Shown here: positions 42,815 to 52,835 of the stretch, in pieces | Position numbering within the stretch: position 1 is the first letter of the stretch | How the letters are laid out: the number at the start of each line of letters is the position of its first letter | NCBI GenBank assembly: GCA_965223835.1 | Contig: OZ245022.1 | Location: 434,001 to 498,000 of the forward strand | Direction of reading: 5' to 3' | DNA from: CAVYXZ01 sp965223835 | GTDB lineage: Bacteria; Chloroflexota; Anaerolineae; Aggregatilineales; Phototrophicaceae | DNA: 64,000 nucleotides | Notes under the pieces: model-generated | Told to the model about the DNA's origin: nothing | What the model saw: the letters and a program-made list of their open reading frames with translations, nothing else | Database searches by the model: none | Program-made: the position numbers and the translations under genes

Positions 42815-45800
42815 TTATGAACGGGGTTGCTCACCGCGCCGGTAAGCGCTAGGGCTGATGCCAAATTCGCGGCGAAAAGCGCGTCCCAACTGGGTCAGGC
42901 TAGAAAAACCAACGGCGGCGGCGATGGTGGCAATGCCCTGGCGGTTCTCTTCCAGCAAAATCCGTGCTTGTTGCAACCGGTAACGGTTTAGGTAGGCGAT
43001 TGGGGTGAGGCCAAGTTCTTGTTGAAAGCAGCGGTCAAGATGGCGTTCACTGACAGCGGCATGGTCTGCCATATCTGTCCGTGAGATCGGTTTCTTATAG
43101 TTGCGATGAATATACTGGACCGCGATCTGGGCGATATTCTGGTTCGGTGCGTGGCGTGCCAGAACCGCCGCAATCTGCGTGCCGATCTCAGCATCCTTGA
43201 AGGTGCCCTTGCTCAAAACACCCGCAACCCGCGCATTAAGGGCAGTAATTTCCTGGGGTGTCAGCGCCATGGCGGTGAGGACAATGACCGGAATTTCCCG
43301 CAACATGGAGTTAGCTTGCAAAACGCTCAACACGCCAAATCCATCAAGCTCAGGCATCATCAGGTCCAGTAGCACAAGGTCCGGGGTGAACACATGAATG
43401 AGTTCGAGTGCCTGGTTCCCATTCATAGCCCGGAGGATGCGACAGGCGGGGAGCTGCGCTCGCACGGCCCGCACATGGAGGTCCAGGGTCTGGGGTTCAT
43501 CGTCAACCACGAGTATGGTCTGCTGGGTAGCGGCTTGAGTTAACCCATAACCATTGAGGACCCGCATCAAACCCGCTTTGTTCAATGGTTTTTCCAAATA
43601 ATCCAGACTCAAAATCGAACCTTGATCGTCAGCTATTGAAAAGAACAATACCGGGATGTCCTGGGTTCGCGGGTGCTGCTTAACTTGTTTGAGGATTTGC
43701 CAGCTTAGTTGGGTGTCCGGGTTCAGATTCAACACAATTGCCTGCGGTGGGTCAGCGGCGACCTGCTCAAACCAACCTGGTTCAGTGTCGCTTACATTCA
43801 ATGCTTGAACCGCATAGCCAGCCCGCGCCAATTTTTGCACTTGAGGTTCCGGCGGCTCGGTTGTGAGCAGCAGGATCATTGTTCGCTGGTCGGGGTTAAC
43901 AATCGGCAACAATGAAGGGGCCTCCATAATGGGCAGTGTGAAGTAAAACATGGAACCGCCACCTTCTTCCCCCGATGACTCGAGGCCGATATGACCCCCA
44001 TGCAGTTCCACCAGGTAGCGTGAGATCGCCAGTCCTAACCCCAAGCCACCGAAACCGCGCGATGCTGTGCGGCCCGATGTTTGAAACTCATCAAAGATCA
44101 AGCGCTGTTCATGAACTGGAATGCCTAATCCGGTATCCTGAACATAGATCTTAATCTCGCCATTGTCGACTGCGGCACCCACTCTGACCTGTCCATGATC
44201 TGTGAACTTGATTGCATTCCGCACCAGGTTCAATGTAATCTGTTTGAGGCGAGCAGCATCGCCGTAAACAGTGGGTAGATCAGGCGCAATGGTCGTGTGC
44301 CATTCCAGACCTTTGGCCTGGGCCATTTGACTGGCAACCGCAACAATTTCTGCCATCAACTGCTGAATTGCCACCGGTTCGCGGTCAAGCTGGAGTTTGC
44401 CTACCTGACTTTGCGCCAGATCCATCACATCGCGCAAAAGACTGCCGAGATGCTGTGAACTAAGGTGAATGCGTTCCAGATCTTGTAGATAGGGTTCGGG
44501 CAATTTCGGTATCCGATTGCCCTGTTTTTCGATCAACATTTCACTGAGGCCAACGAGCAGATTGACCGGTGTTCGTAACTCATGGCTCACCATCGCCAGA
44601 AATCTACTCTTGAGTTGATTGGCATCTTCGGCTAATTCTTGCGCCAACCGCGCTTGCTTGTACAACTCAACATTGCGAGCAAACAGATCTGATCCTTTGA
44701 GTGCTGCACTGAGTTGTCCACGTAGCAGATCATAAACGTTACCGGTATTAGGCCCCATCTCAAAGATCGCAAAACCAATCTGATCGCTTTGAAAATACAG
44801 CGGTTCAACAATCAAGTGATAACGATGCGCCACTGGTAGCAAGTGCGGCGGGATAAGCTGGGTGGTGGGAAACCAGCTTTCTGTCGATTCCAGGTCAATC
44901 CGCTGGTAATCGACATAGGCTAAGATAAGGTGTGCCCCATAGACTGGCTGGTCCGGCGAGTCGTACAAGGCCAGGTAGACACTGGGTATCTCCAGGCGGG
45001 GTAACGCATCCGCCAGCACATCTGCCAGTTCGCTTAAATCAAACGTAGTAATCAGGGCCTGACTAATTTCTTGAACGCGCGCGGTATGTCGCTGGATTTC
45101 AATAGCATGGCGGGCCTGGGCTAGCTCCATGCTGCGGCCAATGGTCACACGCGCCTGTTGCCATAAGCTTTCGGCCTGGATCAGCAGTTCCCTTTCTGTC
45201 AGATAGGGTAGCATTTCGTGACGGACACGAGAAATAAAATCCTGCCAGGTCGAGATTGGCCCACCGTCGTTGGTAATCTGCAAAAGGAGCGCTTCCAGTT
45301 CTCGAATAAAGCTGCCAGATTTATGGATCATATCTGCGAACAGGGCATCCAGCACAATGACCACCTGGCGTTGGTCACAATCAACCGTTTTGAGTACCCG
45401 CTGCCGAATCTGATCAAATATATCTGAATTGAGTGTTGCCGCTGCAGCAGGTAGAGGCGAAACATAGGCTCGTGAAACCTTTGGTGACATACACCCACAC
45501 GATTCTCGGACAATCAGTCGGGTGGGCACCATGACTTCGGATTGAATCGGGCGACCAGCCAACAAATCAAGGACCATCAAGGTAGCCTGGCGAGCCTGGT
45601 CATAATGGCGACCATCAACTGTTGTCAAAGGTGATAAAGCCCACTCACCGCCAAAATCAAATCCAACAATCGCCAGGTCGTCTGGAACATGAATTCCTCG
45701 AAGTCGAAGCGCGTGCATTAAAGCCAGGGCCATCCCCGCATTAGCAGCGACAATCGCGTTCGCTTTCCCCCTCACATACTTAAAGAACCAGTCGAGAATG

Positions 45801-46387
45801 GTATCGATGTCATACGACTGCCAATCTCCCAAGAGTGGGGGGGTAATGAGGTTCGCCTTGAGCGGTATGTCATGATCGTGCAGCGCAGCGATGTAGGCGC
45901 GGTAACGTTCCTGGGCATCATGATATTCTGGTCCGCGCAGGAAGGCCAGGCGACGGCAACCATGATCGGTGATGAGGTGTGTTACTGCCGCGTACATGCC
46001 CACATAGCTATCCATGATGACATATGGCATCTGCTTCAGTGGTCGGCCCATGACAACTGTCGGCAGCGCCGCAAAGCGATTATAAAATTGCTGCTCCTGG
46101 GTTGCGGTAACGTTACTGCTCAAATAGCCGCGCACAACCAGCGCATCGACATTTTCATGATTTACAAGCTGGTAAAGGATGTTGCTTCGCTGTGTAAGTT
46201 CGCAATCAGGCTCAAGATAGCCGCCCACAATACATACGGTGTTTGCATCGCGTTCGCTGGCGACATCAACCACACCGCGCCACATCTGCTCAGCATTATA
46301 GCTGTGCATATCGGTGGTTAAGAATCCAATCGTCGGGCGGTGTGGCTGCCTGGTGTGGTGCTTATCAAATAAATTAGGTGTCATCAT
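42815..46387 (-). CDS. Hybrid sensor: LacI-type sugar domain + histidine kinase + receiver + AraC HTH
   Basis: About 1190 residues, no membrane segment, so a cytosolic sensor. Residues ~15-300 are a LacI/PBP1 effector-binding domain (RPTIGFLTTDMHSYNAEQMW, AIVGFDFGGEWALSPLTTV, TRLIVRESCGC), lacking the LacI DNA-binding helix. A GAF-like region follows (~440-590), then a HisKA with H602 (MVSHELRTPVNLLVGLSEML), HATPase (NLVRNAIKFTDHG, DTGLGIP, GFGGLGLGLAISRYL), a degenerate receiver, a full receiver (TILVVDDEPQTLDLH, LVLLDLMMPELDG) and an AraC HTH pair at the end (TDMADHAAVSERHLDRCFQQ, IATIAAAVGFSSLTQLGRAF). It resembles hybrid two-component sensors that regulate glycan loci. It probably activates the dpp-like operon directly downstream. 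Confidence 0.9.
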   Translation of the reverse strand: MMTPNLFDKHHTRQPHRPTIGFLTTDMHSYNAEQMWRGVVDVASERDANTVCIVGGYLEPDCELTQRSNILYQLVNHENVDALVVRGYLSSNVTATQEQQFYNRFAALPTVVMGRPLKQMPYVIMDSYVGMYAAVTHLITDHGCRRLAFLRGPEYHDAQERYRAYIAALHDHDIPLKANLITPPLLGDWQSYDIDTILDWFFKYVRGKANAIVAANAGMALALMHALRLRGIHVPDDLAIVGFDFGGEWALSPLTTVDGRHYDQARQATLMVLDLLAGRPIQSEVMVPTRLIVRESCGCMSPKVSRAYVSPLPAAAATLNSDIFDQIRQRVLKTVDCDQRQVVIVLDALFADMIHKSGSFIRELEALLLQITNDGGPISTWQDFISRVRHEMLPYLTERELLIQAESLWQQARVTIGRSMELAQARHAIEIQRHTARVQEISQALITTFDLSELADVLADALPRLEIPSVYLALYDSPDQPVYGAHLILAYVDYQRIDLESTESWFPTTQLIPPHLLPVAHRYHLIVEPLYFQSDQIGFAIFEMGPNTGNVYDLLRGQLSAALKGSDLFARNVELYKQARLAQELAEDANQLKSRFLAMVSHELRTPVNLLVGLSEMLIEKQGNRIPKLPEPYLQDLERIHLSSQHLGSLLRDVMDLAQSQVGKLQLDREPVAIQQLMAEIVAVASQMAQAKGLEWHTTIAPDLPTVYGDAARLKQITLNLVRNAIKFTDHGQVRVGAAVDNGEIKIYVQDTGLGIPVHEQRLIFDEFQTSGRTASRGFGGLGLGLAISRYLVELHGGHIGLESSGEEGGGSMFYFTLPIMEAPSLLPIVNPDQRTMILLLTTEPPEPQVQKLARAGYAVQALNVSDTEPGWFEQVAADPPQAIVLNLNPDTQLSWQILKQVKQHPRTQDIPVLFFSIADDQGSILSLDYLEKPLNKAGLMRVLNGYGLTQAATQQTILVVDDEPQTLDLHVRAVRAQLPACRILRAMNGNQALELIHVFTPDLVLLDLMMPELDGFGVLSVLQANSMLREIPVIVLTAMALTPQEITALNARVAGVLSKGTFKDAEIGTQIAAVLARHAPNQNIAQIAVQYIHRNYKKPISRTDMADHAAVSERHLDRCFQQELGLTPIAYLNRYRLQQARILLEENRQGIATIAAAVGFSSLTQLGRAFRREFGISPSAYRRGEQPRS

Positions 46388-46431
46388 TATCAAAACGTTT
46401 ACTTTATGACGATCTTAAACTTATTCCTCCA

Positions 46432-47646
46432 TCATGCCAGATAAGTAGCCAATGCCTGAAGTGAGGGGCCACTGTCGAGATAAGTTGGCGGCTTAGGATC
46501 GAGCCAATCAACTAGCGCATTCTTGATGGCGAAGGCAAAAAAGTGATTACCAGCCGGATTGTAATGGCCTATATAGTAACGCGCAGCATATTCTTGGGCG
46601 GAACAATTAAACTGGCGATAATCCTCGATGTGCTTCTGAAGGGTATCAACATAGTTCAGGTTATTGTCACGTAGATAATCAACAAAAAGCTGGTCGAAAC
46701 GATTTTCACCGTTGCAGGCCCGGATTACATCGTTGTTGCTATAGCTCAGCAAAACGAGTAACTTCTTGCCTTTTTGCTCAGTATATGCCTGCATCCGATC
46801 GACAACAACCATTGATGATTGCAGCGCAACGTGACGCAACATAGCCTCGGCACTGTGGGCAGCCCTTTCCGCCGTGCTAAAGTCAACTGGCACTGAGAGC
46901 GCATCCGCAACATCGCGTAGCTGTTCGAACTGAACATCAGACACACCTTCAATCGCCAACCGAGCCTGGACATCAAACCGATCACGGAATGTCGCTACCA
47001 CATAATCCAGGTCGCATAATTGGTAAAGCGCCTCCGGCGTTGGGCACAGATTGGGTTGGTCCTCGAACTGGCCGGTCGCAGGGTTCAAGCGCAGATGCAT
47101 CCAGGGGTTCGCGTGAAACATCCAGGCTTGCTCATTAGCTGTGTCAATCTGATCCAACCGCCGCCGAAAACCAGCGATATGCAGCCACCGCCAGCTATAA
47201 ATGCTGCGGCGGTGATCGTCTGACCAAATGTTGAGAATAACGTACTCAGCCGCTGCGCGGGTTTCCTCTTCACGCAACATACGACGATAGGCCTGGTAAA
47301 CACCATAGCCACCGATCCCAAAATTGCGAATAGGTTCGCCAAAATGGGCTGCTAAATACTCTTGCCAGGTCTCACCATCGCTGACCTGATGGCACTGGGT
47401 AAAACTGTTACCATAGGCGTTGATGCGCCCTGGCCGGTGGGCATAATGTTGCTGACGGCGTGCGGTGCCTGAGTCATAGTGCCCAATGGTATAGCTATTG
47501 TCCACACCATCACGCACAACAGCCGCCTGCAAAAGGTAGCCCAGTTCTGGGTCAAATTTTGCCCAGTTGTGGGCTGTCTCATCGAGGAAACGGTCGATCA
47601 TCTCACGAGTTAACACCGCCTGCTTCAGGAAATCTATCGTGTTCAT
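46432..47646 (-). CDS. SGNH/GDSL-type hydrolase
   Basis: 404 residues from ATG 47646 with AAAGGAGG. Block I is GNSFTQCHQVSDGE, with Ser where GDSL enzymes have the nucleophile; block II GIGGYGVYQAYRRM carries the oxyanion Gly; block V HYNPAGNHFFAFAIKNAL has the catalytic His. SGNH enzymes deacylate carbohydrates or lipids. The N-terminal ~60 residues are a helical cap. No signal peptide is apparent, so a cytosolic acetyl- or acylesterase acting on imported sugars is likely. It sits between the sensor gene and the ceramidase-like gene, in the same direction; the 38-base gap to the sensor suggests a common transcript. Confidence 0.8.
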   Translation of the reverse strand: MNTIDFLKQAVLTREMIDRFLDETAHNWAKFDPELGYLLQAAVVRDGVDNSYTIGHYDSGTARRQQHYAHRPGRINAYGNSFTQCHQVSDGETWQEYLAAHFGEPIRNFGIGGYGVYQAYRRMLREEETRAAAEYVILNIWSDDHRRSIYSWRWLHIAGFRRRLDQIDTANEQAWMFHANPWMHLRLNPATGQFEDQPNLCPTPEALYQLCDLDYVVATFRDRFDVQARLAIEGVSDVQFEQLRDVADALSVPVDFSTAERAAHSAEAMLRHVALQSSMVVVDRMQAYTEQKGKKLLVLLSYSNNDVIRACNGENRFDQLFVDYLRDNNLNYVDTLQKHIEDYRQFNCSAQEYAARYYIGHYNPAGNHFFAFAIKNALVDWLDPKPPTYLDSGPSLQALATYLA

Positions 47647-47918
47647 CGTGCCTCCTTTAGCGTCACAGTCACTAACCTGGACAGCGCCAAGGTTATCGTT
47701 TCGCATAAATCGACGTACAGCGCGTCCTATGCCACCAGCATACACCAGGGAGCAGTAGGGGACAAAAAACGCCTGGTAATTGGCGCTTTAAGTTCATGAA
47801 AAAGTCACTTTATTGATCTCATGTTTTATTGCGTAAACCGGCCTATACACATTTGTAGTCTTTAGAATCGTAGACAGATAATCAATGAACGACCTTACTC
47901 CAACAAATTTAACGCTGT

Positions 47919-49241
47919 TTAATTTTGTATTCCCGGATACAAATGGTCTAGCAGTTGTTTGCAATGATGCTTAACGATCGTTTCGCATTCGGGGGTCAGG
48001 TATGGCAGACCGTACAGTTTGGGTGCTCCCACCACTTCATAACCGCCCAGCAAGAAGGCTTCGCCAGTCGGGATGTAACCCCGCATTTCGTTAGTGTAGG
48101 CGAAAACCAGCGTATGCGGGAATGGCGACTCAGCCTTGAGGTCAAGTTGATATTCGACAAATGGTTCATGATTAAGGCCCATCATGACCAGACTATCCCC
48201 AAGTGCAAAGCCTTGAACTGTCATTGGTAGACCCGAAGGTGTACTTTCAGCATATTGGGCCATGCGATCTGCCCAGTTACATAGGGTTGCGGCATCATCC
48301 AACGTGCGGGCATCGGTTTCATGATCTTGGAGAACAGCATAGCTCTCATAGACCCGGTCAACTAAGGCCTGCGCCATCGCCGGGTTCACGGTCTGGAACG
48401 GCAGGGTAATGTGCTCAGTAGCGACCCGAACGACGCCGGCATCAATCGTAACCGCGTCGGTATAGGCCAAAACCACCGCCTCGGCAAGCTGCGTGCCGAT
48501 GGCCTGGGCCGCAGCGAAGCCCCCGCGCCACTGACGCACATTGACGTTTCCTGCACAGCCCTGCGCGTACAGTGGGATCACATGCTGACCCAGACGTGAC
48601 TGGATAGCCGTCACCGTGGCTCCCGGAAAATCCGCCGAGAACAGGGTCGCTGTGTCGTGGACAGTGACCGGGTGTGCGGGGGTACTGAATAAGACGGCGA
48701 TTAAATCCCCCGCTGCTAATGTATGGACAAAAAGACAATCTACCTGATGATAAACTGGCCCTGCCGGATTATCCTCCAGTCGGGTGCGTCCCATCGTCGC
48801 CACGCGGCGGTTGATCCCGATGTTGACCGGAGCCTGTCCGACGGACAGCGTTGCAGGCGTAAGCTGATGCAGCGCGTCATCGATGGTGTCGGTCACCTTC
48901 CTCACCAATTCGGCCTCCCACTCAGGGTCGCGTCGGGCCTGGCAGCAGTCGATAGTAATCGGGGCACTATGGGTATGGCTGGCATTCAACATCAACTCTT
49001 CAGGGGAAAGCCCGGTCCGCTTGAACACAGCTTGCTGGATCTGGTCAACCAGCGCAGCATCCAAGCCCAACAGATCCAGGGTGACAATAGCGATCGTCGT
49101 GGAACCATCATGCAAGAGTAGCACGCGGGCGTACAACTCATCGTGGATACCGGTGGTCGCGACGCCACGCGGTTCCAGCATTTCGCCCCCTACTGGCGGG
49201 GTAATGATCATTGCTGCTGCTGCCGCTTGCAAGTCAGTCAT
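47919..49241 (-). CDS. Neutral/alkaline ceramidase N-terminal-domain protein
   Basis: 440 residues. It matches the N-terminal domain of neutral/alkaline non-lysosomal ceramidases: MIITPPVGGEMLEPRG at the start, VTLDLLGLDAALVDQIQQAV, NASHTHSAP (metal-binding His pair with the Ser pocket) and YAQGCAGNVNVRQW. Full ceramidases are longer (~650-700) and secreted; this protein has no signal peptide and ends early, a form common in bacterial glycan loci. The reaction could be hydrolysis of an N-acyl or O-acyl bond in a glycoconjugate. It lies 7 bases after the GH38 gene, so the two enzymes are probably made together. Confidence 0.85.
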   Translation of the reverse strand: MTDLQAAAAAMIITPPVGGEMLEPRGVATTGIHDELYARVLLLHDGSTTIAIVTLDLLGLDAALVDQIQQAVFKRTGLSPEELMLNASHTHSAPITIDCCQARRDPEWEAELVRKVTDTIDDALHQLTPATLSVGQAPVNIGINRRVATMGRTRLEDNPAGPVYHQVDCLFVHTLAAGDLIAVLFSTPAHPVTVHDTATLFSADFPGATVTAIQSRLGQHVIPLYAQGCAGNVNVRQWRGGFAAAQAIGTQLAEAVVLAYTDAVTIDAGVVRVATEHITLPFQTVNPAMAQALVDRVYESYAVLQDHETDARTLDDAATLCNWADRMAQYAESTPSGLPMTVQGFALGDSLVMMGLNHEPFVEYQLDLKAESPFPHTLVFAYTNEMRGYIPTGEAFLLGGYEVVGAPKLYGLPYLTPECETIVKHHCKQLLDHLYPGIQN

Positions 49242-49248
49242 GATGGGT

Positions 49249-51957
49249 TCAGCCTCCGGTGAACACCACCCGCATGGTCTGGAATTGGTGCGGTTCCAGG
49301 TGGCCGGTGATCACATTATCAGCAACCGCAACCTCTGTTGCTATGGTCGGTTCCTCCAGGAGCGTGACCGCTGCAACCTGCGCTGAAGCCAGATCATGTA
49401 AGCGAAGGGTATATGTCGCGGACTGGCCGGAAATTTCCTGAAGGCGGATGACCACACCATTGCCATCGTCAGCGACCTTGAAGCCGACGATCTGTACCGA
49501 AGCCGGTGTGAGATCATAGAAGCTGTGTGATTCGGGCAGGTGAACCGGGACATCTGTGGTGCGCTGACTGAACCCCGGCGGACGGTCCTTGACCGGCAGC
49601 ACCAACGGGTCAACCGTGGCCTCAGCCCCAAATTGGGATGCTGCCACCGGGTCGAACGGGCCGACATGGGGCAGCAACCGATAACGGAAGCGCGTCCAAC
49701 CGGACTGCTTCTGGACAAAATTGGTCCACCAGTGGTTATTCATCGGCCAGCCAACCAGATAAGGTTGTTCCAGTTGTAGTTGGGACTGGTGTTTATGATT
49801 GGTGAAGCCCCCCAGATGAACCAGCGGGGCGTCGGGTGTGGCGACAGTCAAGCCGCGATCAGCATTACTCAGGTCAACCCACTGTTGGACCGCATAGAAA
49901 TCACGGCAGGCGTTGATCAACTGCTGATCTTCAGCCTGGACAATCGCCCCGGCGACATCGTAATGAATTGACGGCGCAGCCAACGTGATCGGAAACGCGA
50001 TATAAACCGACTCCGGTTCGGCAACCGCGATTTTTTCCAGATCGTAAATTAAGTCAATCCAGGGGAGGTCATCATAGAGGACAATCTGTACGCGCAGGTC
50101 ATGAACACCGGGGGCTGCCAGTTGCAGCATCAACCGCGCCTGACCATTGCCCGGTACGAACTCGCGGCGGATCACTCGGGTTGGTCCCTGGTGTATGGGC
50201 GCAAGGTGCGGACGATAGTCATAGTCTTCGGGGGGTGCGGGCAGTTGAATATCGGTGCGTCCATTGGGGGTACTGAGATATTCGTACACGTACTGCCCCA
50301 ATCGCCAGGGGGTGGTCGCATCAACCCACTCGTAATCGTCAGCCGTCGTCTTCAGGCTGCGGATAGCGCCTGAAACGGTATCAACTGTCACATGATAGTA
50401 GCGATTTGTCAGAGTCCAGCCATGATTGCGGACCGTCGTTTGAGTGGTAACGCCATCGGACGGACGCGGCACAAATTCAGGCGTTTGCACGCCTCCGGGT
50501 GCTGGTTGCGCCTGGGAAAGATGCAACGGAATCGTGGCATAGCCTCCTGCTGGCAGGTCAAGCACACCGTAATCTACCGTGCGTGTGGTCGCCCCCTGGA
50601 TACTGCCGATTTCCAGGTCACGCTCCAGCCGATCTGGTTCCCAGCCCGATTCGTTGACACGCGGTAGATACAGCGGATACCGTCGTGACCAGGGCAGTGG
50701 ATTAAAGATAATGGCCCGCAGTTGTTCGGACTGATCCAACCTCGCCGCCAGATTGTGACCGGACTGTTGTGCCAGTTGGGTTACTGCTGACAGCGCATCG
50801 TAGGCGTATACGGCTTTGCGATACCATTGACCCCGCGACTGCACCGAGTCGGCATGGCTGATGCTCTCACTGGCCCCATAGGTGTGTTCGTCATACAGGG
50901 CAATGTTCTGCCACGCCGCAGCGTCCAGGTCAGCCGAATAGTCCAACGGTTGGGGCAAACCCTGTAACAAGGCCGATAAGTGCTGGACAGCAGTGTATTG
51001 GGTCTGTGTCTGACGAATCAGCGCAGTTTCAAACGCCGCTGAATTGGCCCCCTGTGCCCACCAATCATCCCAGTTGCCGCTGCGGGTTTCAAGCTCATCG
51101 GCGGGCAGGTTATGGAGCCGCGCAAACAGGTCTTCGAGCGTCACGATGCGCATTCTAGGCTGCCAACCACGGTGGTTCCAATCGCGCACGAAACGCACCA
51201 GCGCTTCATCCGGCCCGTCATTGTCCCACATAAACGAGGTAATGATCTGTAGGAAAGCAAAGTCATAGGGATACTGATTATCTTCGAGTGATTGAATATA
51301 GTCGGCGATAGGTTGCCGTGCCTGGTCAATGTCATAATGCCAGATACGTTTGCCAGCGGTTGGCAGTGGCACCCGGGGGATTCCGATATTGTTGCCATCA
51401 CCGTAATGTTCCCCGTGCCAGGTGAGCAATTTGCGTCCACTGGGACTTTCCCAATGAAACCCAATGGGGCGCGGCTGTGGGTCCGGGGCCATCGCCCGGT
51501 TGATTGCCATTGTCAGCCCGTCAAATCCGGCGTCAATGAGCATATCGACCAGCCCCCAGCTTTGCCCGTTGACATCGCAGTTGAGCGCGTAGCGAATATC
51601 GAAGCCGTAGTCGCGGCGGAGTTGGCCGACCACGCTCAAGGTGCGGGCCAGCATGTCAGTCGAGTAGAGCGGCGAGACATTGCAATACATGCCGCCAAAG
51701 CCGATAAGTCCCTGCTGATGCAGCGCCTGTAAGCGTTCGATCTCGCGCGTGGTGGCGTGTTTCAGGAAATCCGCAACGATGATGGTGGTTTCGCACGTCC
51801 ACTTAAACTGCTCACCGGGTTGACCAGCGGCATAGCGTTCAGCCAGGATCATGGCCCGGCGGATATAGTCCCGCTGCAAGGCGAACACATTGGCTTGATA
51901 ATTGGTGTAACCGATGTCCGTATGCGAATGATGCAGCAGCAAGATCTCTCTAATCAT
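49249..51957 (-). CDS. Glycoside hydrolase family 38 protein (alpha-mannosidase-like)
   Basis: 902 residues. The N-terminal catalytic barrel opens with HHSHTDIGYTNYQ (the GH38 Zn-binding H12-x-D14-x-G), then KWTCETTIIVADFL and YALNCDVNGQSWGLVDMLIDAGFDG with the nucleophile Asp. Helical and beta-sandwich domains (residues 380-900) follow. GH38 enzymes cleave terminal alpha-mannosides with a Zn ion. No signal peptide is seen, so substrates are probably imported oligosaccharides. It overlaps the upstream permease gene by four bases (ATGA), linking it to the Ugp/Mal-type importer that brings the substrate in. Confidence 0.88.
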   Translation of the reverse strand: MIREILLLHHSHTDIGYTNYQANVFALQRDYIRRAMILAERYAAGQPGEQFKWTCETTIIVADFLKHATTREIERLQALHQQGLIGFGGMYCNVSPLYSTDMLARTLSVVGQLRRDYGFDIRYALNCDVNGQSWGLVDMLIDAGFDGLTMAINRAMAPDPQPRPIGFHWESPSGRKLLTWHGEHYGDGNNIGIPRVPLPTAGKRIWHYDIDQARQPIADYIQSLEDNQYPYDFAFLQIITSFMWDNDGPDEALVRFVRDWNHRGWQPRMRIVTLEDLFARLHNLPADELETRSGNWDDWWAQGANSAAFETALIRQTQTQYTAVQHLSALLQGLPQPLDYSADLDAAAWQNIALYDEHTYGASESISHADSVQSRGQWYRKAVYAYDALSAVTQLAQQSGHNLAARLDQSEQLRAIIFNPLPWSRRYPLYLPRVNESGWEPDRLERDLEIGSIQGATTRTVDYGVLDLPAGGYATIPLHLSQAQPAPGGVQTPEFVPRPSDGVTTQTTVRNHGWTLTNRYYHVTVDTVSGAIRSLKTTADDYEWVDATTPWRLGQYVYEYLSTPNGRTDIQLPAPPEDYDYRPHLAPIHQGPTRVIRREFVPGNGQARLMLQLAAPGVHDLRVQIVLYDDLPWIDLIYDLEKIAVAEPESVYIAFPITLAAPSIHYDVAGAIVQAEDQQLINACRDFYAVQQWVDLSNADRGLTVATPDAPLVHLGGFTNHKHQSQLQLEQPYLVGWPMNNHWWTNFVQKQSGWTRFRYRLLPHVGPFDPVAASQFGAEATVDPLVLPVKDRPPGFSQRTTDVPVHLPESHSFYDLTPASVQIVGFKVADDGNGVVIRLQEISGQSATYTLRLHDLASAQVAAVTLLEEPTIATEVAVADNVITGHLEPHQFQTMRVVFTGG

Positions 51958-52835
51958 GCTTTGACCGCCCCGGCAGACAAGCCAGAGACCAGATAGCGCT
52001 GCAAGACTGAGAACACAATCAGGACCGGCACGACATTGACCAGTGATGCGCTCGCCAGCAGGCGGAAATCGGACTCATCTGGGCCGATTAACCGAAAGGT
52101 CCCAACGGTTAGCGGGATCAGGTCCGGTTTACGCAACAGCACGGAAGCAGTGGTGAAGTCGTTCCAGTGGGCAATGAATTGCAGAATGCCCAGGGCGGCC
52201 AGGCCAGGGATCAACGAGGGCAGCAGAATCTGCCAGATAATGCGAAAACGCGATGCCCCATCAATGGCAGCCGCTTCATCCAGTTCAATAGGAATGGCAT
52301 CAAAATAACCTTTCAGGAACCAGGTCGCATAGGCGATGCCACCAGCACCGTAGAGTAAGATGATGCCATGTCGTGTATCCACTAAGTCCAGTCTGCTCAT
52401 CATGACAAATACCGGTATGACGCGCACCAGACTTGGCACCAGTTGAACCAGCAGTAAGAATGTGAGGAAAAGTCTCTTGCCCTGGAAGTAGTTGCGGGAC
52501 AGACCATAGGCGGTCAGAATGCCAAAAAAGATCGTCAATAGTGAGCCACCGGTCGCATATAACACGCTGTTTGCCAGGTAGTGCGGAACGGGGGTTGTCT
52601 GGAAAATCTCGGTATACGAGGTGAAGTCAAATTCACTGGGAATCAAACCCAACGGGTTACGATAAACTTCCCAGTTCGGTTTAACCGACAGGCTGGCAAG
52701 CCAGACGATGGGATAAACAAAGATCAACGATGCGGTGATCGCCAGCAGATAACTGAGCGCTTTCTGGAAAAAGCGGGTGGCTCGGTAGCCGCCGACGGCA
52801 CGGGTAGCCCGAACGGTCGTTACATTAACGGTCAT
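51954..52835 (-). CDS. Carbohydrate ABC transporter permease (MalG/UgpE type)
   Basis: 293 residues with six hydrophobic segments; first at YLLAITASLIFVYPIVWLA. The EAA motif ELDEAAAIDGASRFRIIWQI with the Gly conserved in this family identifies the MalG-type inner-membrane subunit. It pairs with the upstream MalF-type permease (4-base overlap) and overlaps GH38 by four bases. No ATPase gene is present in this cluster; a shared MsiK-like ATPase from elsewhere is expected. Confidence 0.93.
   Translation of the reverse strand: MTVNVTTVRATRAVGGYRATRFFQKALSYLLAITASLIFVYPIVWLASLSVKPNWEVYRNPLGLIPSEFDFTSYTEIFQTTPVPHYLANSVLYATGGSLLTIFFGILTAYGLSRNYFQGKRLFLTFLLLVQLVPSLVRVIPVFVMMSRLDLVDTRHGIILLYGAGGIAYATWFLKGYFDAIPIELDEAAAIDGASRFRIIWQILLPSLIPGLAALGILQFIAHWNDFTTASVLLRKPDLIPLTVGTFRLIGPDESDFRLLASASLVNVVPVLIVFSVLQRYLVSGLSAGAVKA

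Noticed and set aside
42815..46387. LacI-type DNA-binding repressor
   Set aside because: No N-terminal LacI helix-turn-helix; DNA binding is by the C-terminal AraC domain.
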